Origin: Hirsutella rhossiliensis
Lineage: Eukaryota; Ascomycota; Sordariomycetes; Hypocreales; Ophiocordycipitaceae
Direction: 5' to 3'
Assembly: GCF_020360975.1 (NCBI RefSeq)
Contig: NW_025408679.1
Coordinates: 930,001-994,000, forward strand
Length of the DNA stretch: 64,000 bases
Under the pieces are notes generated by a model. That model ran no database searches. It was given only the letters and a program-made list of their open reading frames with translations, and was not told the DNA's origin. Both the position numbers and the translations under genes were made by a program. Below, piece after piece: positions 1-14,152 of this stretch (position 1 is its first letter; each line of letters begins with the position of its first letter).

Positions 1-3000
1 GCCTAGGAGGAATAGAATTCCTATACCTTCCGGCTACTATAAAAGGCACGTTTCTTATATCCCTCGTAGCTTCCTTTTACCCCTCTTACTAGAAAAGCCG
101 ATTTTTAACCGACTTTTCTACCGTTCCCTATAATAATAATAAAAACCGACTCCTCTACTATCCCTACGGTCTATAGGACGATTCTTATAGAGCCCTAAGA
201 TTAGGATAAGTAGCTAAAGGAGCTACGGGCTTATATAGATAGAACTATCTATAATTTAGTCTTCTTTAATAAGTAGGACCCTCTTAAGCCCCCTCTTCGT
301 CCTAGGGCAACGGAATTTATAGAGGGAGCATCCCTCTTCTCTAAGCTAACCTCTATATAGTAGAGAGCTTTTTCTACTACCTTAGGTAACTACGAGAGTT
401 ACTATAAGGAATACCTTTACGAGACGAAGCTACTAACTACTATACGTATAGTAATAACGGAATCCGTTAGTACTATAAAGCTAATTACTCTTTAAGAGGA
501 AGAGACTCTTAGGTAGTAGCTTTTAAAGCTTAAGACCTTAATAGCTCCCTTAAGGGGCTATATAACTAACCGTATTAAGAAGACCTATATAGCCTACCTA
601 GGAGCTTTTTCTACTAGGAACCTACTAGCTTCTTCGTAGCTAGCTAAGTAAGAAGAAATCCTTAAGGAAGCTAACTAATACTTCCTTATAGAAGCTCTTT
701 CCGGATAATAGCTATAGGATATATCTCTGCTAATAAAGCCTATTAGTAACGGTTACTTAACTATCTTTTAAGAGGCTAGTAGGGAACTAGATAAAGAGGC
801 TACTAGAGTATAATAGTAAGTAGTCTTATTCCTTTATAGCTAGTACTCGACCTAGACGGCTCGACCTACTGCCCCTATAGCTGCTATAGCCCCTATTGCT
901 ACGGCTCCCGCTGCTACTACTACGGCTGTTGCTCCTTTAGCTCCTCCTCCCTCGAGAGCCTTAACCCCGTCTTTAATAGCTGCCCCGGTCCCGGCTCCGC
1001 CTCTTACTCCGGGCCCGGCCCCGGTCCCGTTAGTTAGGCCGGCCCGACTAGTCCCTTAATAGACCTTTTAGTCCGTTAGTCGAAAAATCAGGGAACTAGT
1101 CGAAATCGAACCTCGTTAATATTAGCAATAAGGGGTAAAAAGGGGGGGTTTTTAAGCAGACCTTCTAGATCGGGACGAGGATTCCTCGAAGAAACGAAAG
1201 ACTAAGCGAAACGGCTGCCTAGCCTATAAATCCCTAGGCTATTAGTTATTATAATACTAGTAGGTCTTCGAGGAAAACCGACCTAAAGGATTTAACCCGT
1301 TAAAGAGGCTATAAGAAACAATATAATAGTCTCTTAAGGAGGACCCCTTACTATAGAAGAAGATAGACGAGATTTAGGTTACTAAGAAATAGTAACTAAC
1401 GCCGCTACTATAAATTTAAGGAAAAATCGTTAGTATAGTAAATCTAGTATTCGTCTTCCCTATAAATTAGTAAGACTAACCGTTAAGACCCTCTAACTAT
1501 CCCCTATAGAAATTAGCTATCCTTAACTCCGGTATATCCCTTAATATATATAATATACTCTTATGATTCCGGTCCTTTAAGAAGGCATAAAGGGAATACC
1601 TTATTGCCGGGGAATTAACCGTATAGATAGAGGGGTATAGAAGGGTGAATTTTACAATAAAATTACTTAACGGGACTATACGAATTCTTCGACGAAAATA
1701 GGTAGCTTTTTGCCCTCGATTTTTAACGAGCCTAATTTCCTTCCGCCTTCTTTAAGAGGAAGGAATCTTCTAGGATATAACGTCTAAGCCTATAAGGCTA
1801 GTCTAAAAGAATTAGACTATTAGGCTTATTAAGGAGAAATTCGGTTAATTTATTCTCGAATTCCGACCTATCCTTAGGAAGGAACCTCTTAAGAAGTTAG
1901 CTTTCCCTACTAGAAGGAGGGTAGGTTTAAAGGACCCTCTTCCGGTAGCCTAAGGAGACGGTCTTCTTTAGTACGTATAACTTAGTTACCTAGGCCCCCT
2001 AGCTTTATATAAGCTAGGCTAATAATAAGGTATATAAATAAGGGGCCTAAAGACCGTCGAATACGAATACTATAGCTAAGGGAAGACTAAGACACGAATT
2101 TCTAAACGGACCTTAATATAGCCGGACTAGCTATATAAGGAAATTTAGGTCGACTAGACCGACGTCTCTAGAGATTAGGAAAGCTTCGTTAAGGTAATGC
2201 TTTTTATAGACGCTTTTTTAGGGATAGTTTTCCCCTATTTCTTACGGACCTACCTAAGTAAGTATAACCAGTCTGCCCTCTAGGACTTCGTTAACTAAAT
2301 AAAATCCTACTTTAGCTACGAGGTAAAGAAGATTCGGTCTAACGGAGAGCTATTTATAAAGGATATCTTAAATTAGCTTCGAAAAAGGGGCATTTTACCC
2401 TTCCCGTTAACACTAAATACCTAGGCCTAAAACAGAGGGGTAGAAAGATTAAGGGGTGCTATAATAGAAAGAGCCTATATAATAAGACTTACTATAAGGC
2501 TTCTATACGACCTTTAAAGGGAAGTTATTAAGACCGCCTATTACTTATAGAACCGGACCCTTAGAGGGACTACCTAAGGAATGGACTAGAAATCCCCCCT
2601 TAAGCTCTTTACGAAGAAAAGGGCCTCGCTAGCCTACCTTTATACCTATAGCTATAAGGTATATATAATAACTACCGATATATAGCTAAAAAGGAAGAAG
2701 AAAAGAAAGCTTAATCCTAGAGCCTTTATTAGTTACCTCGTTAGTTATAATTCTATAAATATCTTCTAGATCTAGATTCCTCTTTTATAGAAGGTTATTT
2801 TAACTAGGGATATAATTTTCGATAAATCTAGCTTCTTCGACGGAAAGAGGGATTAATAGCCCCTCTTACTCTCTTAACGTTAGCTAATTTAGAAGATTTA
2901 AATCCCCCCTTCTTAATAGTCTTAAGAAGAGATCTTAGATAAGTAAATAGAAAAAGAAACCGATATCGAAGTAGTTAAGGATAACGCCGACTTCGAAGAA

Positions 3001-5796
3001 GAGGAAGCTACTAGATTAGATAATCTAAATAAAGAAGGAGACTATAGAAAAGCGGTAGAGCTAAAATACGCCTACCTACCTATGCCTCCTCCTATATAAG
3101 AAGAAGATCTAGAAGTAGCTTTTTTAGTTAGTCTTCCTATCTCGACCCTTAAAGGGGTAGGAAAGGTACCTCTCTTAAAGGATTACCTAGCTGCCTTTTT
3201 ATCGCTGCTTCGAGAAGTAAAGGAAGGTATAAGGCCCGATACGGATACTAAAGAAGACTAACCTCTCCCTTATTTTAATCGTTTTTCCGACTTCTACCTA
3301 GCGCTAATAGAAGACGGTTCCTATAGAGCGTTTATAGTAGGCCGGCTTTTTAAGCTATAGCTATTAGTAAGGAAGGTATATAAAAGAGACCTCCCGGACC
3401 TACTAGTAAACTAGAAGTAGCTAGAAAGACATCCTTTTAAAGACTAGTTTTTCTAGGCCTAGAAAGACTACCTAGCTTTATATAGAGAAATAAGGACTTT
3501 TAAAGAGGTCTTTAAGAAAAAAGTAAGAGGAAAATAGGTCCTTAGCTATAAATAGGTCTTTATCTATAAGACTAATAAATACGACTTCCTTTAAAAATAT
3601 AAAGCCTAGCTAGCTATCTATAGGAATTAATAGGAAAAAGGGGATCTTCCTACTAAAGCAACTACCTTAGTAAGGATGTCTTTTCGGCCCCTTATAGCTA
3701 TAGTAGTAGAATTCGACCTCGAGCTCGATTAAATAGATATAGTTAACGCCTTTATTAACTACCTACTTAAGGAAAAAGAAGTTATCTATATACGCCTTCT
3801 ACTAAGCTTCTAATAGCTAGGAAAGGTTTTATAGCTTAAGAAAGCTCTATATAAACTATAAAGATTACCCTTTCGTTAGTAATAGTATTTAATAGGTTCC
3901 CTTAAAACCCTAGGCGTTAAGAAAGTCCTTTAAGAACTATATATAATATAGAAGGGTAAAATTATAGTTTTCTTTTATATTAATAATATTATCTAGGCCT
4001 ACCTAAAAGAGAAAGAAGCTATTACTAGTAAGGCTAAATAAGGCCTATAATAAAAGTATAAGATAACTAAGCTAAGGGAGCGAAAGTAGTTCCTAGGGAT
4101 ATAAATCCTTTAAAATAGGTCCTATTAGACTATCTAGCTTACCTAAGACGCCTATATTAATAAGGTTACTTATAAATTCCTCCTTAATTCCCTTAATAAG
4201 AAGCTTCCCTTTATACTTATATTAAATAAAGAGCTTTTACTTAATCTATCCTTTTAAGCTAGGGAGTAAGAGAAATACTAATATTAATAGAAGGTAAGCT
4301 CCCTACTTTTATTAGCTATTTCTACTATACTAGATATCTCTTTTACGGTCTCTTAGCTAGCTAGGTATAACTAGAATCCTAGCCCTAGGTATTAAGAAGT
4401 AGTAGATAAAGCTATCCTTTATCTCTATTTAACGAGATTATATAGTCTATGCTTAAGAGGGTAGGAAAGGAAACTAGCTACCGAAATCTTCCTTTATTTA
4501 AGTAATTCGTTCTTTATAGACAGTTCCTTAAATAGAAAGAGCTTATAAGGGTATATTATATCCCTTTTTAAAGGAACTATTACTTAGAAAGCTTTAAAGT
4601 AAGCTACTATTACTATATTAAGTATAGAGGCAGAGCTACTAGCTCTTTTAAAAGTATTAAAAGAAGCGATTTTCCTTAGCTAGCTACTAATATCTCTATA
4701 ACTATAAATGCCAACCTTATTAGCTATAGAATATAATAATATATAGACTATACGAATTCTTATAAAGGAAAATAGTAAGCTATTAACCTAGCTATAATAT
4801 ATTAGTATCTATTAGTATTAGTTATACTAAGTAGTCTAAAAGGGACTTATTTCTATTAGTTAGGTTCTAATAGTATTAATAAAAGCTAACGGTCTTATAA
4901 AGCCCTTACTAAAGTAAAAGCTAGCTATCTTTTTATAGTAAATTAAGCTAAAAGACGTTCGAGAAAAGCTATCCTTAAAAGCCCGCCTTAAAAGTCTATA
5001 AGAGGAGCTAATAGCCCGTATAAGAAGGTAACGTCTATAGCTAAAGAAAAGGAAGAGGTTTTTCCTTTAAGAGGGCCCCTTATTTTTAATTAGGTTTTTC
5101 CCTTTAAAGAAGGCCCCTATTCTTATAGGACTTTCCCTTTTTTAGGCCCTTATTCCTTAAGTAGGTCTAAAAGAGCCTAGGGACCTAAAAGGGCCCTTGC
5201 TTTCCTTAAGTAAAGGAAGAAGTATAGAGCTAAGAACCTCCTCTATACGCTTACTAGCCTATAGCTATATTAGCTATGCCCTTAAGGGGCAGGCTATAGC
5301 TAAGGGGGTATATTGCGAAGCGTAGCTTAATTTTATAGTACTTAGAGATATCCCTTAGTACGAGGGACTAAGGAAGCTAAAAACACTTAGTATAAAAGAA
5401 GGAAGAAGGAGCTAAAAGGAAGTATAGAAAGAAGGGTAGGGGTATAAGGGGAAGTAAAAGTAGCGATAGCTTCCTATAAAGGTAGTAAGAAATAAGACGG
5501 ATATACTAGCAACGGCTAGAAAAGAGGGGAAAAACTAGTAAAAAGCTCGGTAGTTAAAATAATATTAATAGCTTCTTTAAGTAGGATCTTCTTTATTAAT
5601 TAAGATACTAAATAGGTATAAAGAGAAGTATTAAATAAAGGAAAGAAGGATAATTAAGGCAATATAATAATTACTCCCTTACTTTAATTACTGCCTTTAT
5701 AAGAATTAAATAGCTTAGCCCTACTAATCTATCCCCTTACTTTTAATTTTACCTTTATATATTTTATATATACTTCTTATATCTTTCTATATAAGA
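1..5796 (+). mobile_element. Ty1/Copia retrotransposon copy A, left LTR outside window, RIP-inactivated
   Basis: The first bases match, in inverted orientation, the sequence just inside the 5' LTR of the complete copy ending at 14,608, so this copy starts almost exactly at the window edge and its 5' LTR should lie just upstream. It then runs through gag, integrase, reverse transcriptase and RNase H relics to a 3' LTR at 5,311-5,796, preceded by a purine tract (TAAGGGGG, 5,301-5,308). At about 3,970-4,000 the copia catalytic motif can still be read as FFY-I-N-N-II, a YVDD box with both aspartate codons changed GA to AA. Stops are dense in all frames, so it is certainly non-functional. Confidence 0.8.
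5311..5796 (+). repeat. 3' LTR of copia copy A (486 bp)
   Basis: Begins TATTGCGAAGCG directly after the purine tract and ends TATAAGA. It is homologous to the LTRs at 8,324-8,779, 14,153-14,608, 16,469-16,944, 17,365-17,850 and 23,231-23,716. Its length equals that of both LTRs of the 17,365-23,716 copy. Confidence 0.75.
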
Positions 5797-6995
5797 ACTA
5801 TTACTTAGAGAGCTTTAAGATAAGCTACTATTATAACTTTAAGTATAAAGGTAAAGCTATTAGCTCTTTTAAAAGCGTTAAAAGAAGCGATTTTCCTTAG
5901 CTAGCTGTTAATATCTCTATAACTATAAATTCCGACCTTATTAGCTATAGAATATAATAGTATATAGACTATATAGATTCTTATAAAGGAAAATAATAAG
6001 CTATTAACCTAGCTATAGTATATCGATATCTATTAGTATTAGTTACGCTAAGAGGTCGAAAAGGGACTTATTTTTATTTATTAGGTTTTAATAGTTTTAA
6101 TAAAAGCTAACGGTCTTATAAAGCCCTAACTAAAGTAAAAGCTAGCTATCTTTTTATAGTAAATTAAGCTAGAAGACGTTTAAGAAAAGCTATCCTTAAA
6201 GGCCTACCTTAAGAGTCTATAAGAGGAGCTAATAGTATATAAGAGGAAGGAGACGTCTATAGCTAAAGAGAGGAATTAAGACTTATCTTAAAGGAGGGCC
6301 CTTAGCTTAATTAGGACTTATTCTTCTTAAAAGGCCCCCTTTTTAAGGACTTATCTTTAAAGAAGCCCCCCTTTCTTATAAGACTTAATATCCTCCTTAA
6401 GGCCCCTTTTTTATAAAGTAAGTCTAAAAGAGCTTAGGGCTAAAACTTAGATTTTTTAAGTAAGGGATAAGTAAAGACTAAGTCCTCCTTTATACGCTTA
6501 CCGGCCTAGGTATTTACCTTTACCCTTTCTATAAGGGCAGGCTATAGCTAATAGGGTATATCGCGAAGCGTAGCTTAATTTCGTAGTTCTTAGAGATATC
6601 CCTTAGTATAAGGGACCTAGGAAGCTAAAAAATAGGTTTTAAAGAAAGAGCTAAAAGGAGGTATAAAGAGGAGGGTAAGGGTAAGAAGGGAAGTAAAAGT
6701 AGTAATAGCTTCTTATAAAGGTAGCGAAAGATAAGACGGATATACTAGTAATAGCTAGAAAGGAAGGGAAAAACTAATAAAAAGCTTAGTAGTTAAGAGG
6801 ATATTAGTAGCTTCTTTAAGTAGGATCTTCTTTATTAATTAAGATACTAAATAGGTATAAAGAAAGGTATTAAATAAAGAAAAGAAAGATAATTAAGGTA
6901 ATATAATAATTATTCCCTTACTATAATTACTACCTTTATAAGAATTATATATCTCTACCCTACCTATCTAACCCTTTACTTTTAATTTAACTTTT
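5797..6995 (+). mobile_element. Truncated copia fragment (RNase H end plus LTR)
   Basis: Immediately after the LTR of copy A the sequence repeats the RNase H/C-terminal part of the polyprotein (compare 4,569-5,310 with 5,800-6,558), followed by another LTR starting at 6,559 (TATCGCGAAGCG) and running to about 6,995. The 5' part of the element is missing. RIP damage is as heavy as in the neighbours. Confidence 0.65.
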
Positions 6996-7799
6996 ATTAG
7001 CCCCTCTTACTTTTATAACGTTAGCTAATTTAAAAGATCTAAATCCCCCCTTTTTAATAGTTATAAGAAGAGGCCTTAAATAAGGGAATAAAAGAAGAAA
7101 CTAATATTAAAGTAGTTTAGGATAGCGCTAACTTTAAAAAGAAAGAGGAAGCTACTAGATTAAATAATCTAAATAAAGAAGGAGACTATAAGAAAGTAAT
7201 AGAGCTAAAATACGCCTACCTTCCTATACCTTTTTTTATAGAATAAGAAGAAGATCTAAAAGTAGCTTTCTTTATTAGTCTTTTTATATTAACCCTTAAA
7301 AGGATAGGAAAGGCACCTCTCTTAAAGGATAACCTAGCTGCCTTTTTATCCTTACTTTAAAAAGTAAAGGAAGGTATAGGGCCTAATACTAAAGAAGACT
7401 AATTTCTCTTTTATTTCGATCGTTTTTCTAACTTTTATTTAACGCTAATAAAAAACGGTTCCTATAAAGTATTTATAGTAAGCTAGCGTTTTAAGCTATA
7501 GCTATTAGTAAGGAAGGTATATAAAAGAAACCTCTTAGACTTATTAGTAAATTAAAAGTAGCTAGAAAAACACCCTTTTAGAGACTAGTATTTCTAGGCC
7601 TAGAAAGACTACCTAGCTTTATATAAAGAAATAAAGTCTTTTAAAGAGGTCCTTAAAGAAAGAGTAAGAGGAAAATAAGTCCTTAGCTATAAGTAGGTCT
7701 TTATCTATAAGACTAATAAATATAGCTTCCTTTAAAAGTATAAAGCCTAGCTAGTTATTTATAGGAATTAATAGGAAAAGGGAGATCTACTTACTAAGT
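6996..7799 (+). mobile_element. Copia internal fragment (integrase-to-RT spacer region)
   Basis: Closely repeats 2,860-3,650 of copy A (the region with runs like GAAGAGGAAGCTACTAGATTAGA). It has no LTR of its own and joins abruptly to unrelated sequence at about 7,800. This is probably the remains of another insertion broken by later insertions. Confidence 0.6.
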
Positions 7800-8160
7800 A
7801 TAAGAATATACCCTTATATTCCTATTTTACTATTATAAAGAAATAATAGGTATAGGGAGGCTCTATAAAATAAGCTAGTAAAAAGAGGTTCTATAATATA
7901 GTTTAAGGGAATAACCCTTAAAGATAAAGACCTCTACTAGATATCTATACCTTCCTCTAAGAAACGCGGTTTAGGATAAGCCTATCCTTATAAATATAAA
8001 TATATATAAAATGCATAAGTTAATTAGGAGTAGAACGGATACCCTATTGCCTATTTTAACCTAGTAGTTCCGAAGATATCCGCGATATAAGAATAGGTAA
8101 GGCATAGAATATTCTAGTTAAATCCACTACTTATACTAGAACCTATAGTCTTACGTTAAC
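7800..8160. repeat. Non-copia repeat, inverted copy at 16,945-17,345
   Basis: Matches the reverse complement of 16,945-17,345. For example the stretch around 7,800-7,845 reappears inverted around 17,245-17,290, and the stretch around 8,090-8,150 reappears inverted near 16,945-17,010. It is RIPped and its identity is unknown. 8,161-8,318 next to it shows nothing recognisable. Confidence 0.55.
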
Positions 8161-8323
8161 TATTACGCTATAATTAGACCACCTACTACGTTAGGAAGAT
8201 ATACTATAGATAGAGCTTTTTATATACTATAGAATATATTAGAAAGCTAACTAATTAGTCTACTAGTAGGCAAGCAATAGTCTATAAAAGACAAAGGATT
8301 TCCCTAGGAGTAGTAGATAGAAC

Positions 8324-8779
8324 TCTTATAAAGAGAGATATAAGAAGTATATATAAAATATATAAAGGTAAAGTTAAAAGTAAGGGGTCGGATAGGTAGG
8401 GCAGAGAGATTTAATTCTTATAGGAGTAGTAATAAAGGTAGGGGAGTAATTATTATTGCCTTAATTATCCTTCTTTCCTCTATCTAACGCCCCTACTTAT
8501 ACCTATCTAGCATCTTAATTAATAAAGAAGATCCTACTTAAAGAAGCTACTAATATCCTTTTAACTACTAAGCTTTTTACCGGTTTTTTCCTTCCTTTAT
8601 AGCCGTTTCCGGTATATCCGTCTTATCTCTCGCTACTTATACTTCCCCTTATACCCCTACTCTCCTTTTTATACCTTCTTTTTAGCTCCTTCTTTTATAC
8701 CGGGTGTTTTTAGCTTCCTTAGTCCCTCTTACTAAGGGATATCTTTAAGAACTACGAAATTAAGCCACGCTTCGCGATA
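8324..8779 (-). repeat. 3' LTR of copia copy B (456 bp)
   Basis: Lies before the inverted purine tract (TACCCCCTTAGC, from 8,780). Pairs with 14,153-14,608 at identical length. Confidence 0.8.
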
Positions 8780-11700
8780 TACCCCCTTAGCTATAGCCTG
8801 CCCTTATAGTAAGGGTATAGCTAATACGGCTTCGGGCTAGTAAGCGTATAGAGGAGGTTCTTAGCTTTATACTTCTCCCTTTACTTAAGGAAAGCAAGGG
8901 CCCTTTTAGGTCCCTAGGCTCTTTTAGACCTACTTAAGGAAAAAGGGCCTAAAGAGGGGAAAGTCCTATAAGAAAGGGGGCCTTCTTAGAAGGGAAAAAC
9001 CTAATTAAAATAAGGGGCCCTTTAAAGGGAAAACCTCTTCCTTTTCTTTAGCTATAGACATTACCTTCTCGTATAGGCTATTAGCTCCTCTCGTAGACTC
9101 TTAAGGCGGGCCTCTAAGGATAGCTTCTCTCGAACGTCTTCTAGCCTAATTTGCTATAAAAAGACAGCTAGCTTCTACTTCGGTAGGGGCTTTATAAGAC
9201 CGTCGGCTTTTATTAATACTGTTAGAACCTAACGGACGGAAATAAGTCCCCTTTAGACCTCTTAGCGTAACTAATACTAGTAGATATCGATATACCGTAG
9301 CTAGGTCGATAACTTACTATTTTCCGTAAGAATTCGTATAGTTTATATATTATCGCATTCTATAGCTAATAGGGTCGGAATTTATAGTTATAACGATTTT
9401 AGTAGCCGGCTAAGGAAAATCGCTTCTTTTAACGCTTCTAAAAGAGCTAGTAGCTCTGCCTCTATACTAAAAGTCATAACGGTAGCTTGCTTTAAAGCTC
9501 TCTAAGTAATAGTTCCTTTAAAAAGGGATATAATATACCCTTATAAGCTCTTTCTATCTAAGGAATTATCCGTAAAGGATAAATCGCTCGAATAAAGGAA
9601 GATTTCGGCAGCTTATTTCCTTCCCTACCCTCCTAGGCGTAGACTATATAATCTCGTTAAATAGAGATAAAGGATAGCTCTATCTACTACTTTTTTATAC
9701 TTAGGGCTAGGATTCTAGTTATACTTAGCTAGCCGGGAGACCGTAAAAGAGATATCCGGTCTAGTAGAAATAGCTAAAAAAAGCAGGGAGCCTACCTTCT
9801 ATTAATATTAGTATTTCTCTTACTCCCTAGCTTAAAAGGACGGATTAAGTAAAAGCTCTTCGTTTAATATAGGCGTAGAGGGAAGCTTCTTATCGAGGGA
9901 ATTAGGGAGGAATTTATAAGCGACCTTATCGATATAGGCGTCCTAGGTAAGCTAAATAGTCTATTAGGACCTATTTTAAAGGATTTATATCCCTAGGAAC
10001 TACTTTAGCTCCCTTAGCCTAGTTATCTTATACCTTTATTATAGGCCTTATATAGCCTCCCTAGTAGTAACTTCTTCCTCTTTTAGGTACGCTTAAATAA
10101 TATTATCGACGTAAAAGAAGACTATAATTTTACCCTTCTATATTATACACGGTTCCTAAGGGACTTTCTTAAAGCCTAGGGCTTCGAGGGAACCTATTAA
10201 ATGCTATTACTAAAGAAGGGGTAATCTTCGTAGTCCGTATAAAGCTTTCCTAAGCCGTAGAACCTTTCCTAGCTATTAAAAGCTTAGTAAAAGGCGTATA
10301 TAGATAACTTCTTCTTCCTTAAGTAGGCAGTTAATAAAGGCGTTAACTATATCTATCTAATTAAGTTCGAGGTCGAATTCTACTACTATAGCTATAAGGG
10401 TCCGAAAAGATATCCCTACTAAGGTAGTTACCTTAGTAGGAAGATCCCCTTTTTCCTACTAGTTCCTATAGATAACTAGCTAGGCTTTATACTTTTAAAG
10501 GAAGCTATATTTATTAGTCTTATAGATAAAGACCTACTTATAGCTAAGGACCTATTTTCCTCTTACCTTTTCCTTAAGGACTTCTTTAAAAGACCCTATC
10601 TCTTTATATAAGGCTAGGTAGTCTTTCTAGGCCTAGAAAAACTAGTCTCTAAAAGGGTGTTTTTCTAGCTGCTTTTAGTTTACTAGTAGGTCTAGGAGGT
10701 CTCTTTTATATACCTTCCTTACTAATATTAGCTTAAATAGCCGGCCTACTATAAACGCTTTATAGGAACCGTCTTCTATTAGCGTTAGATAGAAGTCGGA
10801 AAAACGATCGAAATAAGGGAGAGGTTAGTCTTCTTTAGTATCCGTATTAGGCCCTATACCTTCCTTTGCTTCTCGAAGTAGGGATAAAAAGGCAGCCGTG
10901 TAATCCTTTAAGAGAGGTGCCTTTCCTACCCCCTTAAGGGTCGAGACGGGAAGACTAATAAAGAAAGCTACTTCTAGATCTTCTTCTTATTCCGTAAGAG
11001 GAGGCGTAGGGAGGCAGGCGTATTTTAGCTCTACCGCTTTCCTATAGTCTCCTTCTTCGTCTAGATTATCTAATCTAGTAGCTTCCTCTTCTTCTTCGAA
11101 GTTAGCGTTATCCTCGACTACTTCGACGTCGGTTTCTTCTTCTATTTCCTCGTTTAAGGCCTCTTCTTAAGACTATTAAGAAAGGGGAATTTAGATCTTC
11201 TAAATTAGCTAACGTTATAAGAGTAAGAGGGGCTATTAATCCCTCTTTCTATCGAAGAAGCTAGATTCGTCGAAAATTATATCCCTAGTCGAAATAACCT
11301 TCTATAGAAAAGGAATCTAGATCTAGAAGATATTTATAGAATTATACCTAATAAGGTAACTAATAAAGGCTCTAAGATTAAGCTTTCTTTTCTTCTTCCT
11401 TTTTAGCTATATATCGGTAGTTATTACGTATACCTTATAGCCGTAGGCATAAAGGTAGGCTAGCGAGGCCTTCTTTTTCGTAAAGAGCTTTAGGGGGGAT
11501 TTCTAGTCTATTCCTTAGGTCTTAAAAAGGGTCTCTAGGTCCCTATAGTCCCTTAGTCCCCTAGGGTCCCTTAGGGTCCGGTTCCGAAGGTAATAGGCGG
11601 TCTTAACGACTTCCCTTTAAAAGTTATATAGAAGCCTTATAGTAAGTCTTATTATACGGGCCCTTTCTATTATAGCACCCCTTAATCTTTCTGCCCCTCC

Positions 11701-14152
11701 GTTCTAGGCCTAGGTATTCGGTGCTAATAGGAGGGGTAAAATACCCCTTTTTCGAAGCTAATTTAAGATATCCTTCGTAAATAGCTCTCCGTTAGACTAT
11801 ATCTTCTTTACCTCGTACCTAAAGTAGGATTTTATTTAGTTAACGAAGTCCTAAAGGGTAGACTAGTTATACTTACTTAGGTAGGTCTATAAGAAATAGG
11901 GGAAAACTATCCCTAAAAAAGCGTCTATAAAAAACATTACCCTAACGAAGCTTTCCTAGTCCTTAGAGACGTCGGTCTAGTCGACCTAAATTTCCTTATA
12001 TAGCTAGTCCGGCCGTATTAGGGTCCGTCTAGAAATTCGTCTCTTAGTCTTCCCTTAGCTATAATATTTATATTCGACGGTCTTTAGTCCCCTTATTTAT
12101 ACGCCCTATTATTAACCTAGCTTATATAAAGCTAGGGGGCCTAGGTAACTAAGTCTTACGTGCTAAAAAAGACCGTCTCCTTAGGCTGCCGGAAGAGGGT
12201 CCTTTAATCCTACCCTCCTTTAAGTAGGGAAAGCTAACTTCTCGAGAGATTCCTTCCTAAGGATAGGTCGGAATTCGAGAATAAATTAACCGAAATTTTC
12301 CTCGATAAGCCCGATAGTCTAATTCTTCTAGACTAGCCTTATAGGCTTAAACGTCGTATCCTAGAAGATCCCTTCCTTTTAAAGAAGGCGGAAGGAAATC
12401 AGGCTCGTTAAAAATCAAGGGCAAAAAGCTACCCTTTTTCGTCGAAGAATTCGTAAAGACCTATTAGGTAATTTTATTATAAAATTCACCCTTCTATATC
12501 CCTTTATTCGTACGGTTAATTCCCCGGTAATAAGGTATTCCCTCCGTACCTTCTTAAAGGACCGGAATCGTAAGAGTATATTATAGATATCGAGGGAAGT
12601 ACTAGAGTTAAGGATAGCTGATTTTCGTAGGGGATAGTCGGAGGGCTCTAACGGTTAGTTTTAGCCTTATTAATCCGTGGGAAATATAAAGGCCGGATTT
12701 ACTATACTAACGATTTTTCCTTAAATTTATAGCTTAAATAAGGGCAGCGGCTTTAGTTACTATTTCTTAGCAACCTAAATCTCGTCTATCTTCTTCTATA
12801 ACGAGGGGTCCTCCTTAAGAGACTATTATACTATTTCTCGTAGCCTCTTTAAAGGGTTAATTCCTTTAGGTCGGTTTTCCTTAAAGACCTACTAGTAGTC
12901 TTTTAGCCGATAGGGCTTTTTGCATGCTTAGTAAGTAGGTCGATTCCTTCTCGTTTATTTCTTCGAGGAATCCTTGTCCCGGTCCGGAAGGTCTACTTAA
13001 AAACCCCCCCTTTTTACCCCTTATTACTAATTTTTACGAAGAGGTTCGATTTCGACTAGTTCCCTGATTTTTCGACTAACGGACTAAAAGGTCTATTAAG
13101 GGACTAGTCGGGCCGGTCTAACTAATAGGACCGGACCCGGAGCAAAAGGCGGAGCCGGGGCCGGGACTAGGGCAGCCGTTAAAGACTAGGTTAAGGCTCT
13201 CGAGGGAGGAGGAGCCAAAGGAGCAACAGCCGTAATAGCAGTAGCGGGGGCCGCAGTAATAGGGGCTGCAGCAGCTATAGATCGAGCCGTCTAGGTCGAG
13301 TGCTAGCTACGAAGGAATAAGACTGCTTACTATTATACTCTAGTAGCCTCTTTATTTAGTTCTCGGCTAGCTTCTTAAAAGATAGTCGAGTAACTATTAT
13401 TAATAGGCTTTATTAGTAGAGATATATCCTATAGCTACTAGCCGGAAAGAGCTTCTATAAGGAAGTATTAGTTAGCTTCCTCGAGGATTTCTTCCTACTT
13501 AGCTAGCTACGAAGAAGCTAGTAGGTTCCTAGTAGAAAAAGCTCCTAGGTAGGCCGTATAGGTCTTCCTAATACGGTTAGTTATATAACCTCTCGAGGGA
13601 GCTATCGAGGTCTCGAGCTTTAAAAGCTACTGCCTAGGAGTCTCTTTTTCTCGAAGAGAGATTAGCTTTATAGTACTAATAGATTCCGTTATCGCCGTAC
13701 GAGCAGCCGTTAGTAGCTTCGTTTCGTAGAGGTATTCCTTTCGGTAACTCTCGTAGTCGCCTAAGGCAGCTAAAAAGGCTCTCTATTATATAGAGGTTAG
13801 CTCGGAGAAGAAGGTAGCTCCCTCTATAAAGTCCGTTGCCCTAGGATAAAGAGGGGGCTCGAGAGGGTCCTACTTATTAAAGAAGACTAAATTATAGATA
13901 GTTCTATCTATATAAGCCTATAGCTCCTTTACCTACTTATCCTAATCTTAGGGCATTATAAGAATAGTCCTATAGACTATAGGGATAGTAGAGGAGTCGA
14001 TTTTCGTTATTATTACGGGGAAAGGTAGAAAAGTTAGTTAAAAATCGGCTTTTCTAGTAAGAAGGGTAAAAGGAAGCTACGAGGGATATAAGAAAGGTGC
14101 CTTTTATAGTAGCTAGAAGGTATAGGAATACTATTCCTCCCGGGCTTATAAC